Assembly (NCBI RefSeq): GCF_003144095.1
Contig: NZ_NSKH01000004.1
Coordinates: 228,727-292,726 of the forward strand
Reading direction: 5' to 3'
Length of the DNA: 64,000 nucleotides
Origin: Streptomyces sp. ICBB 8177
GTDB taxonomy: Bacteria > Actinomycetota > Actinomycetes > Streptomycetales > Streptomycetaceae
Position numbers and translations under genes: made by a program. Shown here in pieces: positions 10,784 through 18,651 of the stretch (the stretch's first letter is position 1; each line of letters opens with the position of its first letter). The notes beneath the pieces were generated by a model. It was not told the DNA's origin and ran no database searches. It saw nothing but the letters and a program-made list of their open reading frames with translations.

Positions 10784-10838
10784 TCATCACCTCCTGTCAC
10801 AAGAAGGATCTCCCGTCCCTTGGCCCGTGCTGGAAACG

Positions 10839-10866
10839 ATCCTACGATAGACACAGTCCAAGTCAA
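10839..10866 (-). promoter_or_regulatory. Candidate katG promoter
   Basis: On the minus strand TTGACT is followed after 16 nt by TAGGAT, a good match to vegetative -35 and -10 elements, about 215 bp upstream of the katG start. The spacer contains TGGACTGTGTCTATCG, which may hold the Fur-family operator. The 326-bp gap between katG and the regulator gene (10625-10950) contains no other feature I can support. Confidence 0.5.
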
Positions 10867-10950
10867 GAAGCGCATCAGACCTGCGACCGGCCGAGGCCGC
10901 TCCATCCGGCCACCGGGGCCCGCTCGCGCTACCCGAAGAGGTGAACCGGC

Positions 10951-11376
10951 ATGAGCGACCTGCTGGAGCGACTGCGCGGCCGGGGATGGCGGATGACCGC
11001 GCAGCGCCGGGTCATCGCGCAGATCCTCGACGGCGACCACGTGCACCTGACCGCCGACGAGGTCCACACTCGCGCCGCCCGGCTGCTCCCCGAGATCTCC
11101 CGCGCGACGGTCTACAACACCCTGGGCGAACTGGTCGGCCTCGGCGAACTCGCGGAGGTCACCGTGGACGGCCGCGCGAAGCGCTACGACCCCAACGCCC
11201 GCCGCCCGCACCACCACCTGGTCTGCGCCCGCTGCGGAACCATCCGCGACGTCCACCCCACCGGCGACCCCCTCACCCGCCTCCCACCCGACCTGCGCTT
11301 CGGTTTCAGGGTCACCACGGCCGACATCGTCTACCGGGGCCTGTGCCCGGACTGCGCCGACGACACGCGGGCGTGA
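10951..11376 (+). CDS. Fur-family transcriptional repressor (FurA/CatR-like)
   Basis: A 141-residue Fur-superfamily protein. The N-terminal winged helix contains RMTAQRRVIAQIL, then SRATVYNTLGELVGLGELAEV (recognition helix). The C-terminal dimerisation/metal domain has the HHHLVCARCG site and a second CxxC in GLCPDCADD, giving a structural zinc site. It is divergent from katG, the arrangement in which such regulators (FurA, CatR, FurS) repress catalase genes until oxidised. The ATG at 10951 has GAAGAGG about 8 nt upstream. A short GC-rich hairpin follows at about 11380-11398. Confidence 0.92.
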   Translation: MSDLLERLRGRGWRMTAQRRVIAQILDGDHVHLTADEVHTRAARLLPEISRATVYNTLGELVGLGELAEVTVDGRAKRYDPNARRPHHHLVCARCGTIRDVHPTGDPLTRLPPDLRFGFRVTTADIVYRGLCPDCADDTRA

Positions 11377-11379
11377 GCC

Positions 11380-11398
11380 GCCCCCGTCGCGAGGGGGC
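11380..11398. terminator. Short hairpin between fur and arylsulfotransferase genes
   Basis: GCCCCC, loop GTCGCGA, then GGGGGC, positioned between convergent stop codons at 11376 and 11419. The stem is short, so this is a modest call. Confidence 0.4.
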
Positions 11399-11418
11399 CG
11401 GCTCGCGCCCGCACGAGG

Positions 11419-12642
11419 TCACCTGCCCCAGGCGAACCGGTACGCGCGGTAGGTGTTCACCCCCGTCGGGAACTCCGCGTTGAACAGCAGCCTTCCGGTG
11501 CGGTCGAACTCCGAGACGTACGGCAGCGAGCCCCAGCCGACGACGAGGTCGCCGCTCGCCGTGGTCTGGGCGTTGCCCTGCGATGGGGCGCTGAGGCCTT
11601 CGGGCTGGTCCTCGCTGCGCACCAGGGTCGCCACATGGCGGCGGGTGTCGAGCCGCACGGTCACGACCCGGCTGTAGGGAAGCGACGCGACGGCACCGGA
11701 GCCGGTGTTGCCCGCCCCGGCCGACTCGTTGTCGAAGAAGGTGTACAGGCCGTTCCCGAGCGGCTGGGGGTCGTGCTGCCAAGCGAAGATGGTGCCGGAG
11801 TCGTTGAGCCGCTGGCCGGATGCCGCCCTCAGGGTGAACGAGCTTGCCTTGCCGCCGAGTTGCCACTCGACTCGGCCGGTACGCCGTGAGATCTCGTAGG
11901 TCGTCCAGGTGTTGCGGGCGTCGACGAGCAGGTCGCCGTCGGTGTCGACTTTGACGGCGTTGACGTGGAACCAGTCCCAGGCGCTGTCCGGGGAGGACGG
12001 CAGCGGCTGCTCGCTCTGCGCGTACGGCACGTGGTCGGCTGCGTCCCACTGGAAGAGCACCTTGCCGGTGCGGATGTCGACCTCCTGCACCACGCCGTCC
12101 AGCACCTTCTGGTGGGAGGAGCCGCCGATGGAGGTGAGGTCGGCGGTGCGCTGCTTGTAGGCGAGCAGGAGCGCGGTGTTCCACGGGGTGATCAGGAACT
12201 CGTGGCCGTCGGCGGTGTAGCCGTTGCCGGCGTGCACGGTGGCGATCTCGCGGTAGTGGTCGTCGTAGACATGGTCCACGCCCTGGGCGGCGCCGCCGAA
12301 GCCGGTCCCCTGCCACCAGGTCAGCACCGGCTTGCCGTGGTAGGTCTGCTCGCGGAAGTCGGATGCCTCCTGACCCGCGGGAACGGCGTGGGACCACACC
12401 ACCTTTCGGCCGTCGGGGCTGAGGATCTCGACACCGGACGCGTAGCCGCCGGACGGCGTGTTCTCGTACGGCGCCACGAACAGGTCGCCCGCGCCGCGCG
12501 GAGCCGCGCCGCTCACGACGGACAGGGTCGGCACCCTTGGGCCGGTGGGTTCCGCGGCCGCCGCCAGGGCCGAGGGGAGGGTGAGGGCCATGGTGGCCGT
12601 CAGGGCCAGAATCCTGGCCGCTCGGGTCAGCGCGTAGCGCAT
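11419..12642 (-). CDS. Secreted arylsulfotransferase family protein (ASST)
   Basis: A 407-residue exported protein. A Sec-type signal peptide (MRYALTRAARILALTATMAL, ending SALAAAAEP) precedes a beta-propeller-like body with repeated motifs: VWSHAVPAGQEASDFREQTY, PVLTWWQGTG, YTADGHEFLITPWNTALL, DSAWDWFHVNAVKVDTDGD. These are characteristic of the arylsulfotransferase family, which moves sulfate between phenolic donors and acceptors outside the cytoplasm. The ATG at 12642 was chosen because the signal peptide begins there; the frame is open 120 nt further but non-coding. Four 11-bp direct repeats lie 16 nt upstream, and a leader-peptide ORF lies about 260 bp upstream. The substrate is unknown. 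Confidence 0.85.
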   Translation of the reverse strand: MRYALTRAARILALTATMALTLPSALAAAAEPTGPRVPTLSVVSGAAPRGAGDLFVAPYENTPSGGYASGVEILSPDGRKVVWSHAVPAGQEASDFREQTYHGKPVLTWWQGTGFGGAAQGVDHVYDDHYREIATVHAGNGYTADGHEFLITPWNTALLLAYKQRTADLTSIGGSSHQKVLDGVVQEVDIRTGKVLFQWDAADHVPYAQSEQPLPSSPDSAWDWFHVNAVKVDTDGDLLVDARNTWTTYEISRRTGRVEWQLGGKASSFTLRAASGQRLNDSGTIFAWQHDPQPLGNGLYTFFDNESAGAGNTGSGAVASLPYSRVVTVRLDTRRHVATLVRSEDQPEGLSAPSQGNAQTTASGDLVVGWGSLPYVSEFDRTGRLLFNAEFPTGVNTYRAYRFAWGR

Positions 12643-12657
12643 GGGTGATCCGCCTTC

Positions 12658-12701
12658 GTGGGAAGTTCGTGGGAAGTTCACGGGAAGCGCGTGGGAACGG
12701 T
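12658..12701 (-). promoter_or_regulatory. Four 11-bp direct repeats just upstream of the arylsulfotransferase
   Basis: On the plus strand the units read GTGGGAAGTTC, GTGGGAAGTTC, ACGGGAAGCGC and GTGGGAACGGT. The first two are identical. An exact 11-nt period, one helical turn, is the architecture of Streptomyces PhoP boxes (GTTCACC-like cores every 11 nt). On the minus strand the cores read GTTCCCA, CTTCCCG, CTTCCCA, CTTCCCA, a partial match. They sit 16 to 59 nt before the start codon, so they could act as operator or as mRNA leader. Confidence 0.5.
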
Positions 12702-12900
12702 CATCGCGCAGGGCACCGGCCGCGGGCCGACGCGCGGCGTCAACCGCCCACGCCGACAGCACACTTGGCCGTGGGCACGGCGAAGCGGCGGGCGATGGTG
12801 GAGGGAGAAGCGAGAGGAGACAGATCGTGCGGGCCGGCTCGGCCGGGGCGTGTCACGGCGTCATCGGACGCGGGTCACACGGGAGTACGGGCGCCGGTGC

Positions 12901-13017
12901 TCAGACGGCCCGACGACACAGGGCGCTGCTCACCCTCAGCAGATCCACGTGGCGTCGTGTGACACCCACGTGGGAGTGGCTTGCGGGGAGTGAGGCGACA
13001 CGTTGCTGTGCGCGCAT
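12901..13017 (-). CDS. Putative cis-acting leader peptide (RHVDL...SALC type)
   Basis: A 38-codon ORF from the ATG at 13017 to TGA at 12901, with AAGGGAG 5 nt before the start. The product ends THE motif T-R-R-H-V-D-L-L-R-V-S-S-A-L-C-R-R-A-V. This core (RHVDL x R x x S A x C) is that of the small 'putative leader peptide' family found in Streptomyces in front of sulfur-related operons; assignment is by motif recall. Here the next gene downstream on the same strand, 258 bp away, is an arylsulfotransferase, which is consistent with sulfur-responsive attenuation. Ribosome stalling at the Cys codon would be the expected mechanism (inference). Confidence 0.7.
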   Translation of the reverse strand: MRAQQRVASLPASHSHVGVTRRHVDLLRVSSALCRRAV

Positions 13018-13158
13018 GCCCACTCCCTTCCCCGGCCGGTCCCGCGTACGCGCCGACGGGCGCGGTACGTGATCACCCTAGTGGGCCGCTTCGAGGGGGC
13101 ACAAGGCTACTGATGGGTTCGCGCGCGCCGGGCCGCCGGGCGGCTCCGCGGGGTGGCG

Positions 13159-13611
13159 TCAGCGTGCGCCCTGCGGATGACACCGGGCGAACTCGTCGGC
13201 GAGGATGCCCATGATCACGACGTCGTGGTGGCGGCCGTCGACGAAGACCCGGTCTCGCAGGCGCCCTTCCTCGACGAAGCCCATCCGCCGCTGGAATGTC
13301 AACGACGCCTCGTTGTAGGCGAACACCCGCGCCTCGCACCTGTGGTAGCGGCGCTCGCCGAACATGTAGCGCAGCGACAGCACCACCGCCTCGGCCGCGT
13401 AGCCCTTGCGCCGGTGCTCGGCGTCGATCGTGACGCCGTACTCGAAGCAGCCCTCCCGCGGATCGGCGTGGTGGACGCCGACGGAGCCCACCGCCTCACG
13501 CGTGCCGATCTCCTCGATGACCAGCGGGAAGCAGTCGCCATCCGTCGTGGCCGCCGCCTGCTCCTTGGCCCGCTGGCGGTGGTCTTCGGCGGAGCGGGGC
13601 GGGTTCAGCAC
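13159..13611 (-). CDS. GNAT acetyltransferase, 5' end displaced by a homopolymer frameshift
   Basis: The open frame from GTG 13611 gives 150 residues of a RimJ/RimL-type GNAT: VIEEIGTREAVGSVGVHHAD, the acetyl-CoA loop RRKGYAAEAV and the C-terminal NEASLTFQRRMGFVEEGRLR. Homology clearly continues upstream in the same frame (ERVRLRAVEPDDW, then AAFARFAEHEERLGD), but that frame has no start before a stop. Adding one G to the seven-base run at 13695-13701 would join it to the ATG at 13714 and restore a normal ~185-residue protein. So this is either a recent frameshift, a phase-variable tract or a sequencing error. The protein substrate is unknown. Confidence 0.75.
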   Translation of the reverse strand: MLNPPRSAEDHRQRAKEQAAATTDGDCFPLVIEEIGTREAVGSVGVHHADPREGCFEYGVTIDAEHRRKGYAAEAVVLSLRYMFGERRYHRCEARVFAYNEASLTFQRRMGFVEEGRLRDRVFVDGRHHDVVIMGILADEFARCHPQGAR

Positions 13612-13798
13612 GTCGCCCAGGCGTTCCTCGTGCTCGGCGAAGCGCGCGAACGCCGCCCAGTCGTCCGGCTCGACGGCACGCAGCCGGACCCGTTCCCCCC
13701 CAGTAGGACACCATGCCTCATTCGATCAAGCCCGGCGTCGCGTGTCCACCCCGGGGTCGTCAACCCGCCCGCCTTCAGGGCGCCTTGGGCCGGCGGGG

Positions 13799-14428
13799 TC
13801 AGCTGCTGCGGGCGGCTCGGCGGCTTCGCAGGGCGTGTCGCAGGGCTTGCGGGACCGGGCCCGCGGCGTCGGTGAGTTCCTGAAGTCGCGCGCGGTGTTC
13901 GCGCCGGAGGCGGAAAGGCAGGACCGTGCGGAGCCTGCCGATGGCGGCCAGGACGACCAGTGCCGCCTCCTGCGGCTCGACCGTGCCGCCCGCTGCCTCC
14001 AGCGCCGCCAGCGCGCTCGCCCGCAAGGCGTCCGGCAGACCGGGGTCGGCGGGCATCGGGACGCGGACGGGGAAGAGCCCGAGCATGCGGCGTTCGGCCA
14101 GGTCGAGCACGCCGTCCTCGACGAGCCGGGCGCGCACCGTGCGGGCGAGGCCGTGGTGGCCGGTCTCCACCCAGCGGCGCCAAGGACGCGGCGCCGCCTT
14201 GGTGATCGCTTCCAGGGGATCCGCCAGCAGCGGGCTGAGGGACGCGGGGGCCGATCCGGTGGCGGCGGGGCGGCCACCTTCGTCCACGAGCAGGCGGCGC
14301 AGATGGAGATCGGCGAGCGCGGCGGCCCGCAGGATCACACCGAGGTCCGCCGCCTGCGCGGGGACCGCGTGGCCGGGGCGGATCGCGAGGAGGTAGAGGC
14401 GCTCGGGCAGGGTGTCGGGGAATCGCAT
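13799..14428 (-). CDS. GPP34 family phosphoprotein
   Basis: A 209-residue protein of the GPP34 (Golgi phosphoprotein 3) fold, which in eukaryotes binds PI4P. The many Streptomyces paralogues have no settled role. Visible features: the N-terminal LPERLYLLAIRP, then GVILRAAALADLHLRRLLVD with the basic/acidic pattern of the family, a helical central part and the Arg-rich C-terminus ALRHALRSRRAARSS. The ATG at 14428 follows AAGGAGACCAGACC, a good ribosome binding site. It lies downstream of the ribbon-helix-helix gene at 14521, 92 bp away on the same strand. Confidence 0.82.
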   Translation of the reverse strand: MRFPDTLPERLYLLAIRPGHAVPAQAADLGVILRAAALADLHLRRLLVDEGGRPAATGSAPASLSPLLADPLEAITKAAPRPWRRWVETGHHGLARTVRARLVEDGVLDLAERRMLGLFPVRVPMPADPGLPDALRASALAALEAAGGTVEPQEAALVVLAAIGRLRTVLPFRLRREHRARLQELTDAAGPVPQALRHALRSRRAARSS

Positions 14429-14520
14429 GGTCTGGTCTCCTTGCCATCACACGCTGCGTATGTGTCCGCGGCTCGGCGGGATCGGGACCGCCGTCGGCGC
14501 CTCAGGGAATCCCGCGGCCG

Positions 14521-14796
14521 TCACGGGAGCCCGTCCGCTGGCGGGTCGTCTCCTGGTGGCGTGCCGTCCTCGGGTGCCGCGCGATCCTCGGGCGGCGCGG
14601 CCGTCTTCGTGGGGCGGCCGCGCCGGGGGATGCCGGCCGCGCCTGACGGCATCCGCCCGGCCTCCGCCAGGGCGCGGCGCAACAGGAACTCGATCTGGGC
14701 GTTGGTGCTGCGCAGTTCGTCACCCGCCCAACGCGCCAGCGCGTCGTGGACGGCCGGGTCGAGACGCAGCAGGATCTTCTTGCGTTCAGCGGGCAA
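14521..14796 (-). CDS. Ribbon-helix-helix (Arc/CopG-like) DNA-binding protein
   Basis: A 91-residue protein. Residues 1-45 form a ribbon-helix-helix: KKILLRLDPAVHDALARWAG, then RSTNAQIEFLLRRALAEAGR. A Pro/Asp-rich disordered tail follows. It starts at a TTG at 14796, 9 nt beyond the stop of the SPFH gene, with GAGGG overlapping the junction, so the two are co-translated. The family often autoregulates or serves as an antitoxin, but no toxin gene is adjacent. The palindrome AGTGATATCACT at 15784, upstream of the SPFH gene, is a plausible operator for it. Confidence 0.8.
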   Translation of the reverse strand: MPAERKKILLRLDPAVHDALARWAGDELRSTNAQIEFLLRRALAEAGRMPSGAAGIPRRGRPTKTAAPPEDRAAPEDGTPPGDDPPADGLP

Positions 14797-14805
14797 GGGT
14801 CACCC

Positions 14806-15726
14806 TCACTGGTAGAGGGATCCGGAGTTGACGATGGGCTGGGCCCCCCGGTCCCCGCACAGCACCACCAGCAGGTTACTGACCATGGCCGCCTTGCGTT
14901 CCTCGTCCAGTTCGACCACGTCCTGCTCGGCGAGGCGGGCGAGCGCCAACTCGACCATGCCGACGGCCCCTTCGACGATCCGGCGCCGGGCCGCCACCAC
15001 CGCCCCCGCCTGCTGGCGTTGCAGCATGACCTGCGCGATCTCGGGCGCGTACGACAGGCGTGTGATGCGGGACTCGACGATGCGCACGCCCGCGGCGGCG
15101 ACCCGGGCGGAGATCTCCCGCGACAGCAGCCGGGTGATCTCCTCGCCGCTGTCGCGCAGCGAGGGGCGGTCCTCCTCGCGGGCGTCGTAGGGGAAGCTGT
15201 TGGCGATGTGCCGGACGGCGGTCTCCGACTGGATGGCGACGAACTTGCGGAAGTCGTCGACCTCGAAGACGGCCTGCGCCGTGTCCTCGACCTGCCAGAC
15301 GACCACGGCGGCGATCTCGATCGGGTTGCCGTCGGCGTCGTTGACCTTGGCGGCCTCGGTCTCCAGGTTGCGGATCCGGGTGGAGACGGTGCGGCGGGTG
15401 GTGAACGGGTTGACCCAGGTCAGACCGGGCGTGCGCAGCGTGCCGCGGTAGCGGCCGAGCAGCTGCACGACGCGGGCCTCGCCGGGCGAGACGGCGGTCA
15501 GACCGCGGAAGGTGAGGAACGCGGCCACGATCAGCACCACGCCGAGCCAGACGAGCCCCGTGTCCACGACGGCGACCGCGATCCCGCCGGCGAGGAAGAG
15601 CAGGCCGACCGCCAGCATGAGCAGGCCGGGCGCGCCGGCGATGGGCCGCTCGGTGACGGAGGGCCCGGGCATGTCCGGCGCGGCGCCGGGGGCGGCGGCC
15701 GGGGACGGGGTGGGTTGGTGGGTCAT
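14806..15726 (-). CDS. SPFH/Band 7 (stomatin/prohibitin-like) membrane protein
   Basis: A 306-residue protein. After a Pro/Ala-rich N-terminus come two hydrophobic segments at about 30-70 ([20 protein letters not shown], then [15 protein letters not shown]). The SPFH domain begins at [20 protein letters not shown], continues with [20 protein letters not shown] and [20 protein letters not shown], and reaches the C-terminal helical part [19 protein letters not shown]. Such proteins scaffold membrane microdomains. It is co-transcribed with the ribbon-helix-helix gene. The start is at ATG 15726; a candidate operator lies 58 bp upstream. Confidence 0.9.
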   Translation of the reverse strand: MTHQPTPSPAAAPGAAPDMPGPSVTERPIAGAPGLLMLAVGLLFLAGGIAVAVVDTGLVWLGVVLIVAAFLTFRGLTAVSPGEARVVQLLGRYRGTLRTPGLTWVNPFTTRRTVSTRIRNLETEAAKVNDADGNPIEIAAVVVWQVEDTAQAVFEVDDFRKFVAIQSETAVRHIANSFPYDAREEDRPSLRDSGEEITRLLSREISARVAAAGVRIVESRITRLSYAPEIAQVMLQRQQAGAVVAARRRIVEGAVGMVELALARLAEQDVVELDEERKAAMVSNLLVVLCGDRGAQPIVNSGSLYQ

Positions 15727-15783
15727 GACGCTCTCCGCTCTGCTGTCGTGCCATGCGCTGTCCGCATGGCACGAATCTAGCAG

Positions 15784-15795
15784 AGTGATATCACT
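15784..15795. promoter_or_regulatory. Perfect 12-bp palindrome upstream of the SPFH/RHH operon
   Basis: AGTGATATCACT, fully self-complementary, in the promoter region of 15726. TGATATCA-type sites suit dimeric RHH or GntR proteins. The RHH product of the same operon is the nearest candidate binder. Confidence 0.5.
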
Positions 15796-15802
15796 TTTTG
15801 CG

Positions 15803-15821
15803 AGAGCTCTTCGAGAGCTCT
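15803..15821. terminator. AGAGCTCT hairpin
   Basis: AGAGCTCT, TCG, AGAGCTCT: two copies of a self-complementary octamer that pair as an 8-bp stem with a 3-base loop, followed by TTTT on the plus strand. It sits between the ABC transporter operon (ending at 15872) and the SPFH promoter and may separate the two units. Confidence 0.4.
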
Positions 15822-15871
15822 TTTCGGGAGCCCCGATGGCGCCGCCTTCCCGGCTGCCGCCCCGGCGGCGG

Positions 15872-16924
15872 TCAGCTGCCCGTGGCGGACTGCCAGGCGT
15901 CGACGTAGTCCGTCAGCTTGTCGTCGATGGCGTTCCAGTCCGGGCGGAAGACCTGGACACCGGACATGATCTTCGCCAGTGCCTGGGCGTTGGCGTCCGT
16001 GGCCCTGACGTCGGTACGGGACGCGAAGCCGCCGCCGAGCCGGGAGACCTCCTGCTGGACGGCCGGGGAGAGCAGGTAGTCCAGGAACTTCCGGGCGTTG
16101 GCCGCGTGCGGCGCGTTCTTCACCAGGCCGGCCGCGTACGGCAGGGAGAGCGTGGTCGGCGCGCCGCCGCCGTTCGGGGCGGGGAAGAAGATGCCCTGGT
16201 CCGGCATGGAGGCGGTATCGGCGTAGTTCATCTGCACGTCACCGTTGGCGACCAGCAGTTCGCCCTTGTCGACCTTGGCGGCGAGCGCGCCGGTGGAGCT
16301 GGACGGGCCGACGTTGACGGCCTGGAGCTTCTTGAGGAACGCCATGGCCCGGGACTCGCCGCCGAAGTCGTGCATCGCCTTGACCAGTACGGCCGTTCCG
16401 TCGCCCGCGACGCCGGGGGTGGAGTACTGGAGCTTGCCCTTGAACTTCGCCTCCAGCAGGTCGTTCCAGGTCTTCGGCGGCTGCGGGAGCTGCTTCTTGT
16501 CGTAGATGAAGCACAGGTAGTTGTCGACGACCGAGGTCCAGGTGCCGTCCGCCGCCTTGTCCGCGGCCGGGACCTGCGCCGAGCCCTGCGGCCGGTAGGC
16601 GGCGAGCAGCCCCTTGCTGTCCGCCTCCTGGATGAACGGGGGCAGGGTGACGACGACGTCGGCCTGGGTGTTGGACCGCTCGCGGGCCAGCCGCTGCACC
16701 ATCTCGCCGGAGCCGCCCTCCACGTAGTCGACCCTGATGCCGGTGCGGGCCTGGAAGTCCTTGAAGACCTGGTTGTAGAAGCCGTCACCGGTCTCGGACT
16801 TCAGGCCGTCGGCGCTGTAGACGGTGATCTCCCTGGCGTTGGCGGACGGCTGTCCCGCACAGGCGGTGAGCGAGGCGCCGAGGACGAGGGCGGTGAGGAC
16901 GGCGGTGACGGTGTGCCTGGGCAT
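15872..16924 (-). CDS. ABC transporter substrate-binding lipoprotein, 2-aminoethylphosphonate/iron type
   Basis: A 350-residue lipoprotein with lipobox LTAC-AGQ at about Cys22. The mature domain is a type II periplasmic-binding fold: REITVYSADGLKSETGDGFY, then VEGGSGEMVQRLARE, and the hinge segment SVVDNYLCFIYDKKQLPQPP. These features match the Fe3+/2-aminoethylphosphonate (PhnS-like) binding proteins. It is the last gene of a four-gene operon (ATPase, two permeases, binding protein), separated from the second permease by 52 bp. The ligand is probably 2-aminoethylphosphonate or a related small anion or ferric complex; sequence alone does not decide. No phosphonatase gene is nearby. Confidence 0.83.
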   Translation of the reverse strand: MPRHTVTAVLTALVLGASLTACAGQPSANAREITVYSADGLKSETGDGFYNQVFKDFQARTGIRVDYVEGGSGEMVQRLARERSNTQADVVVTLPPFIQEADSKGLLAAYRPQGSAQVPAADKAADGTWTSVVDNYLCFIYDKKQLPQPPKTWNDLLEAKFKGKLQYSTPGVAGDGTAVLVKAMHDFGGESRAMAFLKKLQAVNVGPSSSTGALAAKVDKGELLVANGDVQMNYADTASMPDQGIFFPAPNGGGAPTTLSLPYAAGLVKNAPHAANARKFLDYLLSPAVQQEVSRLGGGFASRTDVRATDANAQALAKIMSGVQVFRPDWNAIDDKLTDYVDAWQSATGS

Positions 16925-16976
16925 GGCGGAACGAACTCCTGGCGTGGTGAGGGGGTTGGACGGGGAGGGGTGTCGG

Positions 16977-17774
16977 TCAGCGGTACGAGGCGCGGTTGCG
17001 CACCCGGGAGACGGCGAGCAGCGCGAGCAGCGTGGTGGTCATCAGCACGACGGCCAGGGCGGCGCCGGTGAACAGCGACCCGCGGTCGGTGGCGCCGAAG
17101 ATGCTGACCGGCAACGGCGTCCAGCTCGGCGGGTACAGCATCATCGTGGCGCTCAACTCGCCCATCGACAGGGCGAATCCGAGCCCGGCGGCACCGGTGA
17201 GCGACGGCAGGAGCAGTGGCAGCCGTATCCGCCACAGCACACGGGCGGGGCTCGCGCCGAGGCTCGCCGCGATCTGTTCGCAGGCGGGGTCGAGCCGGGC
17301 CAGCGCGGCGGCGACCGACTGGTGGGCGAACGCGGTGACCAGCACGGCGTGCGCGGTGATGACGATGCCGGGTGTGCCGTTGAGCAGCAGGGGCGGCCTG
17401 GAGAACGCGACCAGCAGGGACAGGCCGACCACCACGGAGGGCACGGCGACCGGCAGGGTGAACAGCGCGTCCATCGCCACGCGGCCCGCGCGCCGCAGCC
17501 GGTGCGCCGCGAGGGCGGCCCAGGCGCCGACGAGCAGGGCGACGAGGCTCGCGGCCACGGCGGTCAGCAGGCTGACGGTCAGCGCGTGCGCCGCGTCGCC
17601 GCCGAGCGCCTCGCGGTAGTGCGTCACCGTGAGGCCCGAGGGAAGCGCGCCGCTCCAGTCGGTGGCGAACGAGGCGACCACGATCACCAGGAACGGCAGC
17701 GCGAACAACGGAAGGAACAGGACGAGGAAGACGGCCCGGGCGATGAGCCTCGCGGCCTTACCGTGCAGCAGCAC
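16977..17774 (-). CDS. ABC transporter permease 2 (2-aminoethylphosphonate/iron type)
   Basis: A 265-residue inner-membrane permease with about six hydrophobic helices. The EAA-like coupling loop CEQIAASLGASPARVLWRIR, then LPLLLP, contacts the ATPase. The GTG at 17774 was taken as start because CCGGAGG lies 5 nt before it. It overlaps the upstream permease gene by 17 nt, so translation is coupled. A longer in-frame extension inside the upstream gene lacks coding character. It pairs with the 17758-18651 permease to form the import channel. Confidence 0.85.
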   Translation of the reverse strand: MLLHGKAARLIARAVFLVLFLPLFALPFLVIVVASFATDWSGALPSGLTVTHYREALGGDAAHALTVSLLTAVAASLVALLVGAWAALAAHRLRRAGRVAMDALFTLPVAVPSVVVGLSLLVAFSRPPLLLNGTPGIVITAHAVLVTAFAHQSVAAALARLDPACEQIAASLGASPARVLWRIRLPLLLPSLTGAAGLGFALSMGELSATMMLYPPSWTPLPVSIFGATDRGSLFTGAALAVVLMTTTLLALLAVSRVRNRASYR

Positions 17775-18651
17775 GTGTGCCTCCGGACGCGGGAAGGGTA
17801 CGGGAGACGACGGCGCGGTAGAGGGTGTGCAGCGCCACCGAGACGACGACGCTGACCACCGCGACCACGCAGGCGCCCGGGTAGTCACCGTCGAGGATCG
17901 CCTTGCCGTACACCAGCATCGGCAGGGTGGTGACCCCCTTGGCCCCGGTGAACAGCACGATGCCGAACTCGTTCAGGCACATCACCAGCACCAGTGAGCC
18001 TCCGGCGGCCAGCGCGGGCAGCGCCTCGGGGAGGATGACGCGGCCGACGATGCGCGGCGCGCGGGCTCCCAGCGAGGAGGCGGCCTCGATCTGTGCGGTG
18101 TCGAGCCGTTCGAACGCGGCCAGCAGCGGGCGCATCACGAAGGGCGTGAAGTAGGTGATCTCGGCGAGCACGACGCCCGATGGAGTCTGGAGGAAGTGCA
18201 GCGGCCCGTTCGCGGCGCCGGTCGCCTCGGTCCACAGGCCGTTGACGATGCCGGTCGTCCCGTAGAGGAAGAGCAGGGCGAGGGTGATCAGGAACGAGGG
18301 GAAGGCGAGGAAGACGTCCACCACGCGGCTGAGCGCCTTGCCGCCGGGGAACGGCACGAACGCGATGACCAGCGCCAGGACGAAGCCCAGCACCAGGCAC
18401 CCGGCGGTGGCCGAGGCGGCGATCACCACCGTGTTGACCAGCGCCTCGCGGAACACCGCCGAGCCGAGCACCTGCCCGTACGCGGACAGGCCGTGGCCGC
18501 CGGAGTCCGGGGAGAGCGACTGCCACACGACGAGGGCCAGCGGGTAGAGGAAGGCCAGTGCCAGCGCGGCGAGGGGCGGCAGGGTCCACGCCCAGCGCGG
18601 CGCCGCGAGTCGGCGGCCGGTGGGTACGGCCCCGGCGGTGGCGCTAGTCAC
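17758..18651 (-). CDS. ABC transporter permease 1 (2-aminoethylphosphonate/iron type)
   Basis: A 297-residue permease starting at a GTG (18651) that overlaps the ATPase stop by 8 nt. It has six hydrophobic helices. The EAA loop is EAASSLGARAPRIVGRVILP, preceded by SFLITLALLFLYGTTG and FVMRPLLAAFERLD. Sequence style matches 2-aminoethylphosphonate permease subunits of actinomycetes. It forms the transmembrane pore with the next gene product. Confidence 0.86.
   Translation of the reverse strand: MTSATAGAVPTGRRLAAPRWAWTLPPLAALALAFLYPLALVVWQSLSPDSGGHGLSAYGQVLGSAVFREALVNTVVIAASATAGCLVLGFVLALVIAFVPFPGGKALSRVVDVFLAFPSFLITLALLFLYGTTGIVNGLWTEATGAANGPLHFLQTPSGVVLAEITYFTPFVMRPLLAAFERLDTAQIEAASSLGARAPRIVGRVILPEALPALAAGGSLVLVMCLNEFGIVLFTGAKGVTTLPMLVYGKAILDGDYPGACVVAVVSVVVSVALHTLYRAVVSRTLPASGGTRAAAR

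Noticed and set aside
12643-12762. N-terminal extension of the arylsulfotransferase to 12762
   Set aside because: The extension precedes a canonical signal peptide and consists of the 11-bp repeat region; a signal peptide must be N-terminal.
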